Shown piece by piece: positions 1 through 8,086 of a DNA stretch of 64,000 nucleotides (position 1 is its first letter; each line of letters begins with the position of its first letter). The notes under the pieces were generated by a model, which had not been told where the DNA came from, did not search any database, and saw only the letters and a list, made by a program, of their open reading frames with translations. The DNA lies in the NCBI GenBank assembly GCA_028279885.1, contig JANQMX010000051.1, positions 1 to 64,000 of the forward strand, read 5' to 3'. This DNA comes from Rhodovibrionaceae bacterium (GTDB taxonomy: Bacteria; Pseudomonadota; Alphaproteobacteria; Kiloniellales; DSM-21159). The position numbers were made by a program, and so were the translations under genes.

Positions 1-128
1 CAATCATTACTCGCGCTCCTGTGGCTTGTTCGATCGCCCGCGACGCATGTCCATGGCTACGGCAATGTCTACTTTGTTATCGTGATCGGTACGTCGGCAA
101 CGGATCATTCCAGGCAAGACTCTGCCGT
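1..128. other. Left-edge sequence without a recognised gene
   Basis: The first 128 bases lie downstream of the DUF2165 gene on the minus strand. Open frames cross it on both strands, but none shows a recognisable domain or a plausible start with a ribosome binding site. No hairpin followed by a T-run was seen. Confidence 0.4.
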
Positions 129-635
129 CTACGGCTCTTCTTCCGGATCCCGGTCGTTGTCGAGAAGGACGTACACTCCGACGAGAACGGTCGTGATCGT
201 GAATAGAAACACTTTGATCTGGATCGTCGACCTGCCCGCCTGCCACATCAAGAACCACTCCGATGCGATGACGGCAAACCCGAAGAACCATACGACGAAG
301 CCAAGGCCGACAGCCACGGCAGTCCAGGCTTTCGAGCGTTTGAAGCGGACTGAGCTTGCCCTGAGATTCGCAGCCATCGAGGCTGCAGCAGCGAGAAAGG
401 CAAGGGCCGTGAGGGATTGCCCGACGATGAGGACTACGAACGCGGCACGCTGAGCCGTGGGATCCGTAACCGCCCGCCATCGCAGAGCGGTGTCCGGAGA
501 GACCCCATCCATGGCCATCACGCTCTGCACGGTGATCAGTCTGGCGTTGTAGTCAGTGATGTTGCCAAGCGCCACCAAGCCTACCCACACCGCCAATCCC
601 CCGGTCATCACGATCTTCGACAATCGAATGGCCAT
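129..635 (-). CDS. DUF2165 family small integral membrane protein
   Basis: The protein is about 168 aa with four hydrophobic segments, near residues 5-25 (LSKIVMTGGLAVWVGLVALG), 65-85, 105-125 and 140-160. The early motif NITDYN and the later MDGVSPDTALRWRAVTDP match what I know of DUF2165, a family of predicted small membrane proteins of unknown function. The open frame extends 20 codons further upstream, but family similarity begins at the ATG at 635, so I chose that start. The C-terminus is short and acidic (NDRDPEEEP). It is a lone gene reading away from the iron island. No function can be assigned, and the family call rests on pattern recognition only. Confidence 0.7.
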   Translation of the reverse strand: MAIRLSKIVMTGGLAVWVGLVALGNITDYNARLITVQSVMAMDGVSPDTALRWRAVTDPTAQRAAFVVLIVGQSLTALAFLAAAASMAANLRASSVRFKRSKAWTAVAVGLGFVVWFFGFAVIASEWFLMWQAGRSTIQIKVFLFTITTVLVGVYVLLDNDRDPEEEP

Positions 636-696
636 CACACCGAGACGCATGGGCGTTCTCCCGCAAAGCGCCGCCGCCACTCCAGTGGGTAACACG

Positions 697-864
697 AATG
701 AAGGTGTCAGCCTTGTTTACCGCATCAGCAGCGCCACCCTGGATACGGATCTTATCATCGCTCGAAGGTTCGACCACGTCGGCGATGCTGATCGTCACCG
801 TATCATCACCGGTACCATCGGAAAGGTGGACCTGTTCAATATCGCCCAAAGCAGCTGACAGCAT
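697..864 (-). pseudogene. Remnant of an RTX/VCBS-type adhesin repeat
   Basis: The minus strand encodes about 56 residues containing DIEQVHLSDGTGDD, VTISIADVV and DDKIRIQGGAADAVN. This resembles the repeat of large secreted calcium-binding or cadherin-like proteins, which typically read like 'DLSGGSGNDTLTLSLADVLD...LRIDGNAGDTVN'. No start, signal peptide, further repeats or plausible C-terminus surround it; the flanking reading frame becomes low-complexity Arg/Gly nonsense. I infer a decayed fragment of a much larger gene. Chance similarity in an acidic frame remains possible because only one repeat survives. Confidence 0.45.
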
Positions 865-992
865 CGAGGGTCCGCCTGGACGCCGATTTCTGGGACGCTT
901 GCACCCTGGACTCAATCGCCGTCGAGAGCTGCGTTCTCGGGCCGTTGCATTGGCGCGGTCTGCGCATAACCGATTAAGAAATTCCGCAGATA

Positions 993-1021
993 CTATTGCG
1001 AATAGCTCGCAGTCGCAATAG
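993..1021. promoter_or_regulatory. Inverted repeat upstream of sigma-1
   Basis: A perfect 9-bp inverted repeat, CTATTGCGA then TCGCAATAG separated by 11 bp, lies about 100 bp before the first sigma factor start. It shares the TGCGAA core with the Fur-box-like sites before the other five sigma genes, but its right half differs from their TTCTCA. I infer an iron-responsive operator; the regulator (Fur, Irr or RirA) is not identifiable from this alone. Confidence 0.5.
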
Positions 1022-1123
1022 CGTGCTCCCCATCGGAATCAACGCCTGTTCGTGCATGGCCGTGGCCACAGTGGCTGGATAGACGCGCGCAGGAGGATCC
1101 GTGAGGCGACACTTGGGGAGCGA

Positions 1124-1639
1124 ATGAAAACCTCTGCGCAGGACCTGGGGCTTGAGGAACTCTGTCTACGTCACGATGCGGCCTTGCGCCGGTTTCTCGC
1201 ACGCATGCTTCGCTGTGAGGAGACGGCCGCCGAAGTGGCGCAGGAGGCCTATCTGCGCCTGCTGCGCTTCGCGCCAGGGCGGGCCATCGACGACTCACGG
1301 GCCTATCTTTTCCAGATCGCCGTGAATGTGGCGCGCGATCGCATGGCACGCGAGCGCAAAAGGGACGGCGCGGCCGGAGAGCATCAAGCGGAGACACTGC
1401 GCTGTCCCTTGCCCGATGCGGAGTCCGCCACCCTGGAGCGCGAACGCCTGCGCATTCTCTCTGCTGCCGTCGACGACTTGCCGCCGCGCTGTCGTGAGGT
1501 TTTTCTGATGAGCCGGCTGGACGGTCTGCGCAACGGTGAGATCGCCGAGCGTCTCGGCATCTCCCGCAATATGGTCGAGAAGCACATCATCAAGGCGATG
1601 CTGCACTGTCGGCGCCGTCTCGACGCAGCCGGTGGTTAG
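1124..1639 (+). CDS. ECF sigma factor, FecI type (unit 1)
   Basis: This 171-aa protein is a group IV sigma factor expected to direct RNA polymerase to the fecR and receptor promoters of unit 1. Region 2 spans about residues 12-80 (CEETAAEVAQEAYLRLLRF, then YLFQIAVNVARDR). Region 4 spans 115-168 (DLPPRCREVFLMSRLDGL, then the helix-turn-helix IAERLGISRNMVEKHI). The ATG at 1124 is preceded by TTGGGGAG and is better placed than an upstream in-frame ATG at 1052. It is the only one of the six sigma genes here with an ATG start. A FecR gene follows after 137 bp. It groups by sequence with the unit-4 sigma rather than with units 2, 3, 5 and 6. Confidence 0.92.
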   Translation: MKTSAQDLGLEELCLRHDAALRRFLARMLRCEETAAEVAQEAYLRLLRFAPGRAIDDSRAYLFQIAVNVARDRMARERKRDGAAGEHQAETLRCPLPDAESATLERERLRILSAAVDDLPPRCREVFLMSRLDGLRNGEIAERLGISRNMVEKHIIKAMLHCRRRLDAAGG

Positions 1640-1660
1640 CCGATAGTTTGTCGAACGGCG

Positions 1661-1691
1661 GACGTCAGGAGTCCTGACTGTCAGGGAGTCT
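1661..1691 (+). promoter_or_regulatory. Predicted ECF promoter of fecR-1
   Basis: GACGTCAGGAGT at 1661-1672 is followed by N15 and GTCT at 1688-1691. The same 12-mer, spacing and GTCT recur before the unit-1 receptor at 2846-2876 and were not noticed before the other units. GGAGT would be the -35 and GTCT the -10 element. A small dyad, TCAGGA-G-TCCTGA (1665-1677), overlaps the -35. Confidence 0.6.
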
Positions 1692-1776
1692 GGGGTATGG
1701 GGGATGCGCGGGGGCAGTCCGCGCACTTGGCCAACAGGCCCTAGCATTGCCGTGGTTCGGCGGGCAGCATGGCGGA

Positions 1777-2787
1777 ATGACAGAGTCGCAGACATCATCC
1801 GAAGACCGCATCGCCGAGGACGCGACCGCTTGGCTCGTCCGAATGTCGTCGGGTGATATCGCTGCAGACGATCGCCGCGCCTTCAGCGCCTGGCTCGAGC
1901 GTAGCCCCGCCCACCGCGAGGCTTATGCGCAAGCCGAGGCGCTTTGGAGCGAGCTCGGTCAAATCCCCGACCCGCGAACCCGGCACAACCAGTTTGCCGT
2001 GCGGCGTCATGACAGCGTGCGCCGCCGACGCGACGCAGGCTCGACACGCCGCAACGCCTATCGCATGACTGCGCTCGCGGCCTCCCTCCTGCTCGTCGCC
2101 GCCGTCGGACTGTGGACATCTGGAACGTTCGGCCGGCTTGGCGCCGATCATGCCACCGGCGTGGGTGAGACGAAGCAGATCGCGCTGGCTGACGGCTCTC
2201 TTGTCGGTCTCAACACGAACACGGCGCTGGCTCTCGATTTCACAAGCGCCTGCCGTTGCGTCCGCCTCATTCGGGGCGAAGCTTTCTTCACGGTGGTGGC
2301 CGATGCTGAGCGGCCGTTCCAAGTGGCAGCCCAAGAGGGGACGGCGCGCGCCATCGGCACGGCCTTCAATGTTCGCAACGACGGAGAGGCCGTGATCGTC
2401 TCCGTGGCAGAGGGAAAGGTGCGCGTAACCGGAGACTCCGTTGGCACAGTAGAAGATGGAAGCGCCGTGCTCACCGCCGGCGAGCTTGGCGCCTACGGTC
2501 CGACAGGAGAGGTGAAGACGGCGGCGGCCGACGTTGAAGCCCTGACCGCTTGGCGCCGGGGAAGGCTCGTCTTTGCGGACCGGCGACTGCGCGATGTTGT
2601 AGCCGAGCTCGACCGCTACCGTCCAGGTACCATTGTCTTCTTGGAGTCCGCCATCGCCGATGAGCGCTTCACCGGCGTCTTCGACCTGTCGGACAGCGAT
2701 GGGACGCTCGACGCCATCGAGACGACGCTGGCCGTCGACGTCATTCGCGTGACCCCCTGGCTAACGCTATTGCGCGCCCGCGACTGA
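1777..2787 (+). CDS. FecR family anti-sigma/sigma regulator (unit 1)
   Basis: This 336-aa inner-membrane protein is expected to pass the signal from the periplasmic STN domain of the receptor to the unit-1 sigma factor. The cytoplasmic DUF4880-type N-terminus (residues 10-60) carries ATAWLVRM and RRAFSAWLERSPAHREAY. One membrane helix lies at about 98-116, followed by the periplasmic FecR domain with IRGEAFFTVVAD, AIGTAFNVR and the C-terminal module ending VTPWLTLLRARD. The ATG at 1777 follows GGCGGA; the ORF extends ten codons further upstream without family similarity. A conserved promoter-like pair lies 86 bp before it. Confidence 0.92.
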   Translation: MTESQTSSEDRIAEDATAWLVRMSSGDIAADDRRAFSAWLERSPAHREAYAQAEALWSELGQIPDPRTRHNQFAVRRHDSVRRRRDAGSTRRNAYRMTALAASLLLVAAVGLWTSGTFGRLGADHATGVGETKQIALADGSLVGLNTNTALALDFTSACRCVRLIRGEAFFTVVADAERPFQVAAQEGTARAIGTAFNVRNDGEAVIVSVAEGKVRVTGDSVGTVEDGSAVLTAGELGAYGPTGEVKTAAADVEALTAWRRGRLVFADRRLRDVVAELDRYRPGTIVFLESAIADERFTGVFDLSDSDGTLDAIETTLAVDVIRVTPWLTLLRARD

Positions 2788-2845
2788 CCTGGTTCGTCGC
2801 GCATTCCGTCGCTTGGAACGTTGCTCTCGGAAATCTTTCATTCTC

Positions 2846-2876
2846 GACGTCAGGAGTTCGTCCCCTCCAGCGGTCT
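2846..2876 (+). promoter_or_regulatory. Predicted ECF promoter of the unit-1 receptor
   Basis: GACGTCAGGAGT (2846-2857), N15 and GTCT (2873-2876) reproduce the boxes and spacing found before fecR-1. The receptor start lies 64 bp downstream. A perfect 10-bp palindrome GCAGGCCTGC (2894-2903) sits just past the predicted -10. Confidence 0.6.
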
Positions 2877-2939
2877 AACCCCAAAAGACCGGCGCAGGCC
2901 TGCCTGCGATCGGTCACCGATAAGAGAGGGGTGGGTCGA

Positions 2940-5456
2940 ATGCAGGCGAGCAATGGCGAACAACAAGGGCCGAGTGCGGCACAGGCAGCGACGCCGGACA
3001 GTCTATGTGTGGCACGAGCGTTTTTCTGCGCTTTCCTGCTGCTCGGTCTTGCCTCGGCCAAGCCGGCCGGAGCCGACGAGTGGCCATCGTCGTTGGATGG
3101 CATCGAGACGAGCCCGTCCTACCGCATCGATTTCTCACAGTACCAAATCGCCCAAGCCGGTGAGGCCGGCCCCTTGCAGCAGTTCGATATCCCGGCCGGC
3201 GATTTGCAGTCGGCCTTGCTGCAGTTTTCAGAAGCCGTCGACTTGCAGCTCCTCTATTCGGCAGATCTGACCGCCGGCTTGCAGACCCAAGGCGTGCGAG
3301 GCAGTCACACACCGGAGGGCGCGCTTCGGCTGCTGATCGCGGGCACCGGGCTGGACTTCCGCTTCGCCAACGCCAACACGGTGACCTTGGAGCGACGCGT
3401 GGTCGAGGGTGGCGAAACGGAGGGCGACGGGCCGGCACAGCTTGACCCTGTCACGGTCACCGGGGCGCGTTTCGCAACACCGGTATCCGAGCTTCCCGCT
3501 GCGATCACAATTCTCGATCAACAGGACCTCGACCAGCAGCCCACCTTCCAGCGCGACCCTGTTGCCGGACTCGCTAAAGCCGTCCCGGGATACAACTTCA
3601 CCAGTCCGCTGGGCAGCGGCGCCAAGCTTCGCGGGCGGGAGGTCTCCTTCCGCGTCAACAACATCGAGGTCAATCAGCGCTTTCGGCCGACCGGCAACGC
3701 GATCTTCGACCTGCCGCCCGACGCCTTCAATCGTGTCGAGGTGGTGCGGGGCGCGGATGCCACCTTCGGGTTCGGCGCCAGCGGCGGCGCGGTGAACTTC
3801 CGTACCCCCGAACCCATCCCGGGCGAGATGCAGCTGACGTCGACCTTCGGCTTCATGGTACAACCGACCGATATCGAGGACAGCATCAGTCCGAGAGCGC
3901 GGCAGAGCGTCACCGGCTCTCTGGACAGTCTGGACTACTGGGTGGAAGTGGGTGGCTCGATCAACCAAACGCTGTTCGACCCGGACGGTGATCCGCTTCC
4001 GGACAGCGACGAAACCTTCTCCAACAGCGACGTCATCGATTTCAATACGAGCCTGACCTGGAACCTCGATGAGGAACAGCGGCTCAAGACCAGCCATTTC
4101 TTCATCAGAACGTTCCAGGATCCCGAGTTCATCGCCGTGGCCGACGGCGACCCGGATACCAACCGAAAGACCTCGACGGTTCCCTTCTCGGATTTCGGCG
4201 ATGCCTTCGAGGACCCTCACCGGCGGCAGTACATCGGAACGGCCAGCTACGAGAACGACGACGTGTTGGGCAGTCGCCTCGATTTCACGGTCTTTTATCA
4301 GAACCGCGTTCTGAGGCAGACGCCGGGCGAAGTCGCGCCGCCGCTATTCCTCCAGGTCCGCGAGGAAAACAGCCGGGTTGGTGCGCGGGTCAACTTCGAA
4401 ACACCGATCACCTTCTTGGACGACAGCTGGTTCGCCGGCACAAGCATCACCTGGGGGGCGGACGTCCAACGGTTCGACTACAACGCCGAGGAGGTTTCGG
4501 ACCCGGCCGTGCCCTTCCTGTTTCTGGTTCCCGAAGCCGAGGAGACCAGTGGCGCCGGCTTCGCACAGCTCCGCGTCCCCTTCCTGGAGGACTTCCTCTT
4601 CACCGGCGGCGTTCGCTATGAAGACACCGTGGTCGACATCGGCGATGCCAACCTGGCACCTGCGTTCGGAGGCGCGTTCGAGGGCGGCCGTGTGAGCTTC
4701 GATCAGCCGCTCTTCAACGCCGGCTTGGTCTATTTCGCGACCGACGAGATCGAGCTCTATGCCAGCTTCTCGCAGGCGGCGGACATCCTCGATATTGCCC
4801 GGGCGCCACGATTGACTAGCATCACCTCCGCCGACCAAATCCGGCCGGACCCCTCGACGACCGACCAGTACGAGGTGGGCTTCCGCGGCAACTGGGACAG
4901 AGTCCAGGCCACGGCGGCCGTCTTCTTCAGCGAGTCCGACCGGGCCAGCTCGTTCACGGTTGTGCCCGGCACGGCGTTCGCGGCGCCCGTGCGCAGGCCG
5001 CAGGAAATTTACGGTGCCGAAGTGACGCTGGACGTGCAGCCTTGGCGTCCGCTGGGTCTCGGCGGCACCGTGTCGTTCAGCGAGGGAACGACCAAGCTGG
5101 AAGATGGAGAAAAGGTCGACTTGACGGCCGACGAAATCCAGCCGTTGAAGCTAACGGGCTATGTCGAAGTCAGTCCCTTCAGCTGGTGGCGCAGTCGTCT
5201 TCAGGTGTCGCATCAGTTCTCTTCCGATGGGACCCCGGAATTAAATGAGTTCGGCACCGATGCTCTGACCTTCGTCGACCTCTACACGCAGCTGGACGTC
5301 GGACCTGGAACCTTCCAACTCGGCGTCGAAAACCTGTTCAACACCACGGAGTTCAATCCGACGGCTCAGGTCAATCGCAACGGCGTGCTGGGGCAGGTTG
5401 CCAACGTGCCTTTCCCAGGCACCACGATCTTCGCGAGCTACTCCATCAAGTGGTGA
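2940..5456 (+). CDS. TonB-dependent receptor with STN signalling domain (unit 1)
   Basis: This 838-aa outer-membrane receptor should bind a ferric chelate and signal its presence to FecR-1. A hydrophobic signal segment (FFCAFLLLGLASA) is followed by the STN domain at about 78-155 (FDIPAGDLQSALLQFSEA, then LLIAGTGLDFRF). The plug starts near residue 169 (PVTVTGAR) and contains AAITILDQQDL and VEVVRGADATFGFGASGG. The 22-strand barrel ends with the aromatic terminus FASYSIKW. The ATG at 2940 sits 9 nt after AGAGAGGG; a GTG at 2931 abuts that sequence and is less likely. A PepSY protein follows. The plug wording 'QRDPVAGLAKAVPG' recalls hydroxycarboxylate siderophore receptors, but the ligand cannot be fixed. 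Confidence 0.93.
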   Translation: MQASNGEQQGPSAAQAATPDSLCVARAFFCAFLLLGLASAKPAGADEWPSSLDGIETSPSYRIDFSQYQIAQAGEAGPLQQFDIPAGDLQSALLQFSEAVDLQLLYSADLTAGLQTQGVRGSHTPEGALRLLIAGTGLDFRFANANTVTLERRVVEGGETEGDGPAQLDPVTVTGARFATPVSELPAAITILDQQDLDQQPTFQRDPVAGLAKAVPGYNFTSPLGSGAKLRGREVSFRVNNIEVNQRFRPTGNAIFDLPPDAFNRVEVVRGADATFGFGASGGAVNFRTPEPIPGEMQLTSTFGFMVQPTDIEDSISPRARQSVTGSLDSLDYWVEVGGSINQTLFDPDGDPLPDSDETFSNSDVIDFNTSLTWNLDEEQRLKTSHFFIRTFQDPEFIAVADGDPDTNRKTSTVPFSDFGDAFEDPHRRQYIGTASYENDDVLGSRLDFTVFYQNRVLRQTPGEVAPPLFLQVREENSRVGARVNFETPITFLDDSWFAGTSITWGADVQRFDYNAEEVSDPAVPFLFLVPEAEETSGAGFAQLRVPFLEDFLFTGGVRYEDTVVDIGDANLAPAFGGAFEGGRVSFDQPLFNAGLVYFATDEIELYASFSQAADILDIARAPRLTSITSADQIRPDPSTTDQYEVGFRGNWDRVQATAAVFFSESDRASSFTVVPGTAFAAPVRRPQEIYGAEVTLDVQPWRPLGLGGTVSFSEGTTKLEDGEKVDLTADEIQPLKLTGYVEVSPFSWWRSRLQVSHQFSSDGTPELNEFGTDALTFVDLYTQLDVGPGTFQLGVENLFNTTEFNPTAQVNRNGVLGQVANVPFPGTTIFASYSIKW

Positions 5457-5586
5457 CGGCTAACGCTCACCTCACTTGGCGCCAGGCTGCGCATTGCGGC
5501 GCCTGGCAGGTGGTTGTAGAAGAGGTGAGCAGCATGCGAATGACTCGCATTATCGTGTTCATGGCAAGGATGATGAGGGAGCGGCG

Positions 5587-7269
5587 ATGACCGTTGAGTC
5601 CGTGGGCGGCATGGCGCCGGTCGCGCGCAACCGGCGCAAGCGCTCCACCTCCAGCATCGCCTTTCTGATTCATTCGGCCACGGGTCTGTGGCTCACCATC
5701 CTGCTGGCGGTGGTGATGATCAGCGGCACGATCACGGTGCTTTTCGCCGAGATCGACTGGCTGATCTATCCCGAGATGCGGGTCGCGCCAGCCGAGAACC
5801 GGGTCAATCCCGGCGTGCTCTACGACAGCGTGCTCGCTGCTTATCCCGACGTCGGGGTGAACAGCGTGCAGACCGGCGCCATGACCGAGCGGCGGGCCGC
5901 CTCGGCCCTGGTGGCGGTGCCCGGGGGCGGCTTCCGCTCGGTCTGGGTCGATCAGTTCACAGGCCAGGTGATCGGCGATACGCCCTTCATCACCGTCGGG
6001 CGCTTCATCAACGTGCTGCACACCAACCTCTTCCTGCCTGCCGTCGGCCGCTACGTGGTCAACTTCTTCGGGGTCATGCTGCTGATCTCCATCGTCACCG
6101 GGCTGATCACCTACAAGAAGTTCTGGCGCGGCTTCCTGAGGCGCCCGCGCTTTCATCGGGACGGGCGCACGTGGCTCGGCGATCTGCATCGGCTCACGGC
6201 GCTCTGGTCGGTCTGGTTTCTGCTGATCATCGGCCTGACCGGCACCTGGTGGTTCTACCTGAATCCGCTCGTCGAGCCGGGCGGCGCGCCGGATATCGTC
6301 GCCGAGCGGCCGGAGCCGCCGACGCTGACCACGGCGGAATTGGATGCGCTCGGCCCGGAGACGCCGACGCCGCGTTCGGGGGCGGAGATCGTCGCCGCCG
6401 TCCAGGCCGCCTATCCCGACATGGCGGTGACGCTGCTCCTGCCACCGGCCAACCCGAGCCAGCCTTTCACGGTGCGTGGCGACCGCGGCGAGGTGTTGGT
6501 CCAGACCGGCATCAACATCGTCTACGTCAATCCCTACACGGCGGAGATCATGGGCGTGCGCCTGTCGGAGGACTGGACCGCGACGCAGCGCATCGATGCC
6601 GCCATGCATCCGCTGCACTACGGCACCTGGGCCAAGAGCGGCGCGGCCGACCTGACGGTCAAGCTGGTCTGGTTTCTGGGCGGGGCGGTGGCCAGCTTCC
6701 TCGCGGTCTCCGGCCTGATCATCTACATGAAGCGCACCCGCCGCGCCGTCGCGGAACTGCTGGTCGGGACTCGGCTCGCGGCGGGTTTGCGCAAGACTTG
6801 GCACTGGCTGAAGCCTTGGGGTGGCCCCATGGGCGCCTTCAAGTACGTCAATCTGCTGGCAGTTGTCGGCATCGTCTCGGGCGGCATCCTGGTGCTGTCG
6901 CTCGGCGCCGAGGGCATCGGCGACAAGGGCACGCGCTTCGAGACGCAGGCCGTAGGGCCCTTCCAAGTCACCCCGGTCGCTCTCGCCGGATTCCTTGAGG
7001 CCGACCTGCCGGCCATCCGTCCCGGCGCGGACGCCGACGTCTTCCCCGAGATCGCCGAGGGGCGCTTCCGCGATGCACGCTTCATCCGCGTTGGATTGTC
7101 GGATGCCGCCGGCGAAGACATCGACAGCGCCCCGGTTGAAGGCGCAGAAGGCATCGCCCACGGTCACGTCCATCTGCCCGAGGCGCTGGACGGCGTTCGT
7201 CTCTGGGTCGAGATCGAAGGCTGGGACGGCCGAACGCACCGCGGGCTGTGGCCGCTTCTCGAAAACTAG
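5587..7269 (+). CDS. PepSY-associated membrane protein, probable siderophore-iron reductase (unit 1)
   Basis: This 560-aa inner-membrane protein carries a PepSY_TM architecture: helix near 27-50 (IHSATGLWLTILLAVVMISG), periplasmic PepSY segments, paired helices around 150-180, the motif LGDLHRLTALWSVWFLL, and later AAMHPLHYG before another helix. Histidines next to membrane helices (IHSATG, LHTNLFL, LHRL, MHPLHYG) fit the haem-binding pattern of FoxB, a known dihaem inner-membrane siderophore reductase of this family. I infer that it reduces ferric chelate delivered by the unit-1 receptor. The ATG at 5587 follows GAGGGAGCG. It lies 130 bp after the receptor stop and is probably co-transcribed. 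Confidence 0.85.
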   Translation: MTVESVGGMAPVARNRRKRSTSSIAFLIHSATGLWLTILLAVVMISGTITVLFAEIDWLIYPEMRVAPAENRVNPGVLYDSVLAAYPDVGVNSVQTGAMTERRAASALVAVPGGGFRSVWVDQFTGQVIGDTPFITVGRFINVLHTNLFLPAVGRYVVNFFGVMLLISIVTGLITYKKFWRGFLRRPRFHRDGRTWLGDLHRLTALWSVWFLLIIGLTGTWWFYLNPLVEPGGAPDIVAERPEPPTLTTAELDALGPETPTPRSGAEIVAAVQAAYPDMAVTLLLPPANPSQPFTVRGDRGEVLVQTGINIVYVNPYTAEIMGVRLSEDWTATQRIDAAMHPLHYGTWAKSGAADLTVKLVWFLGGAVASFLAVSGLIIYMKRTRRAVAELLVGTRLAAGLRKTWHWLKPWGGPMGAFKYVNLLAVVGIVSGGILVLSLGAEGIGDKGTRFETQAVGPFQVTPVALAGFLEADLPAIRPGADADVFPEIAEGRFRDARFIRVGLSDAAGEDIDSAPVEGAEGIAHGHVHLPEALDGVRLWVEIEGWDGRTHRGLWPLLEN

Positions 7270-7351
7270 CGCCTCCCCGAAGAGGGCTGCGTTTCAAAGC
7301 GCATCTGACCTCAAAGCGTTGCGGACCTGAGGCTCAGCCGCTAAGAGTTGC

Positions 7352-7371
7352 TGCGAACGGTTCTCAATAAG
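7352..7371. promoter_or_regulatory. Fur-box-like site upstream of sigma-2
   Basis: TGCGAACGGTTCTCA followed by ATAAG lies 71 bp before the sigma-2 start. The same 20-bp pattern (TGMGAAYNRTTCTCA plus a short A/T-rich tail) recurs before sigma-3, -4, -5 and -6 at similar distances, which argues for a shared iron-responsive repressor site. Confidence 0.7.
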
Positions 7372-7441
7372 GGCCGTCCGCCCGTGCGACTCCTGGCGCT
7401 GTCGGCCCCACGATCGTACCGGCAAGGGTCGGAGGGGAGAC

Positions 7442-7960
7442 GTGACGCTGGGCCAGGACAGAACTGCTGTCAGCTTGTTCATGGCACATCGCCGCGCGCT
7501 GATCGACTATGCCAGCAGCATCACCGGCAGCCGCGCGCAGGCGGAGGATCTCGTCCAAGAGGCCTGGCTGCGTTTCGATAAAGCCTCGAAAGGCCGCTTC
7601 CTCGAGGACGCGAAAGGCTACCTCTATCGGATCGTGCGGAACCTCGCCGTCGACCAGCATCGTCGAACGGCCCGCGAGCACCGGCTGATCTCGCGAGACG
7701 ACCTGGAGCAGGCGGCCGAGACCTGCCCGGACGAGACCTCTTCGCCGGAGACAATCGCGCTTTTCAGGGACGAGGTCCGCTGCGTGACGGAGGCCATGGC
7801 GGAGCTGCCCGAGCGCACGCGCATCGCCTTCGAGATGCACCGCTTCGGGGGCGCCACGCTCAAGGAGATTGCGGCCTTCCTGGGCATCTCGGTGTCCCTT
7901 GCCCAGCTACTCGTCATCGACGGCGCGGAGCACTGCAAGCAACGGCTGGCGAAACGATGA
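7442..7960 (+). CDS. ECF sigma factor, FecI type (unit 2)
   Basis: This 172-aa sigma factor has region 2 at about 12-75 (HRRALIDYASSITGSRAQAE, DLVQEAWLRF, YLYRIVRNLAVD) and region 4 at about 115-168 (ELPERTRIAFEMHRFGG, LKEIAAFLGISVSLAQLLV). The start is GTG at 7442, with GGAGGGGA 4-5 nt upstream. It closely resembles the unit-3 sigma. Its expected targets are the two promoters with GGAA-N17-CGTTT boxes before fecR-2 and the unit-2 receptor. The Fur-like box upstream suggests repression under iron sufficiency. Confidence 0.92.
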   Translation: MTLGQDRTAVSLFMAHRRALIDYASSITGSRAQAEDLVQEAWLRFDKASKGRFLEDAKGYLYRIVRNLAVDQHRRTAREHRLISRDDLEQAAETCPDETSSPETIALFRDEVRCVTEAMAELPERTRIAFEMHRFGGATLKEIAAFLGISVSLAQLLVIDGAEHCKQRLAKR

Positions 7961-7981
7961 TTGCGAACCGCCGCCAATTTT

Positions 7982-8008
7982 GGAACTCACCCCTTCGACA
8001 GACGTTTT
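7982..8008 (+). promoter_or_regulatory. Predicted ECF promoter of fecR-2
   Basis: GGAACT (7982-7987), N15, CGTTTT (8003-8008). The unit-2 receptor has GGAATC, N15, CGTTTC (9223-9249) at identical spacing, and both are followed by a CTAGA/ATAGA string. The -35 GGAA core matches the known FecI-type consensus. Confidence 0.62.
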
Positions 8009-8086
8009 GTGTATAGAGCGTCTTGCGACGCATGCCCGCAGACCGGGAGCGCAGATGTCTGCTCTCGGCAGGGCTGAGAGAAGGGC

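Noticed and set aside
5467-7239. 590-residue open frame on the minus strand opposite the unit-1 PepSY gene
   Set aside because: The translation is low-complexity Arg/Gly/Asp/Gln-rich without any domain; it is a GC-skew shadow of a clearly coding PepSY gene.
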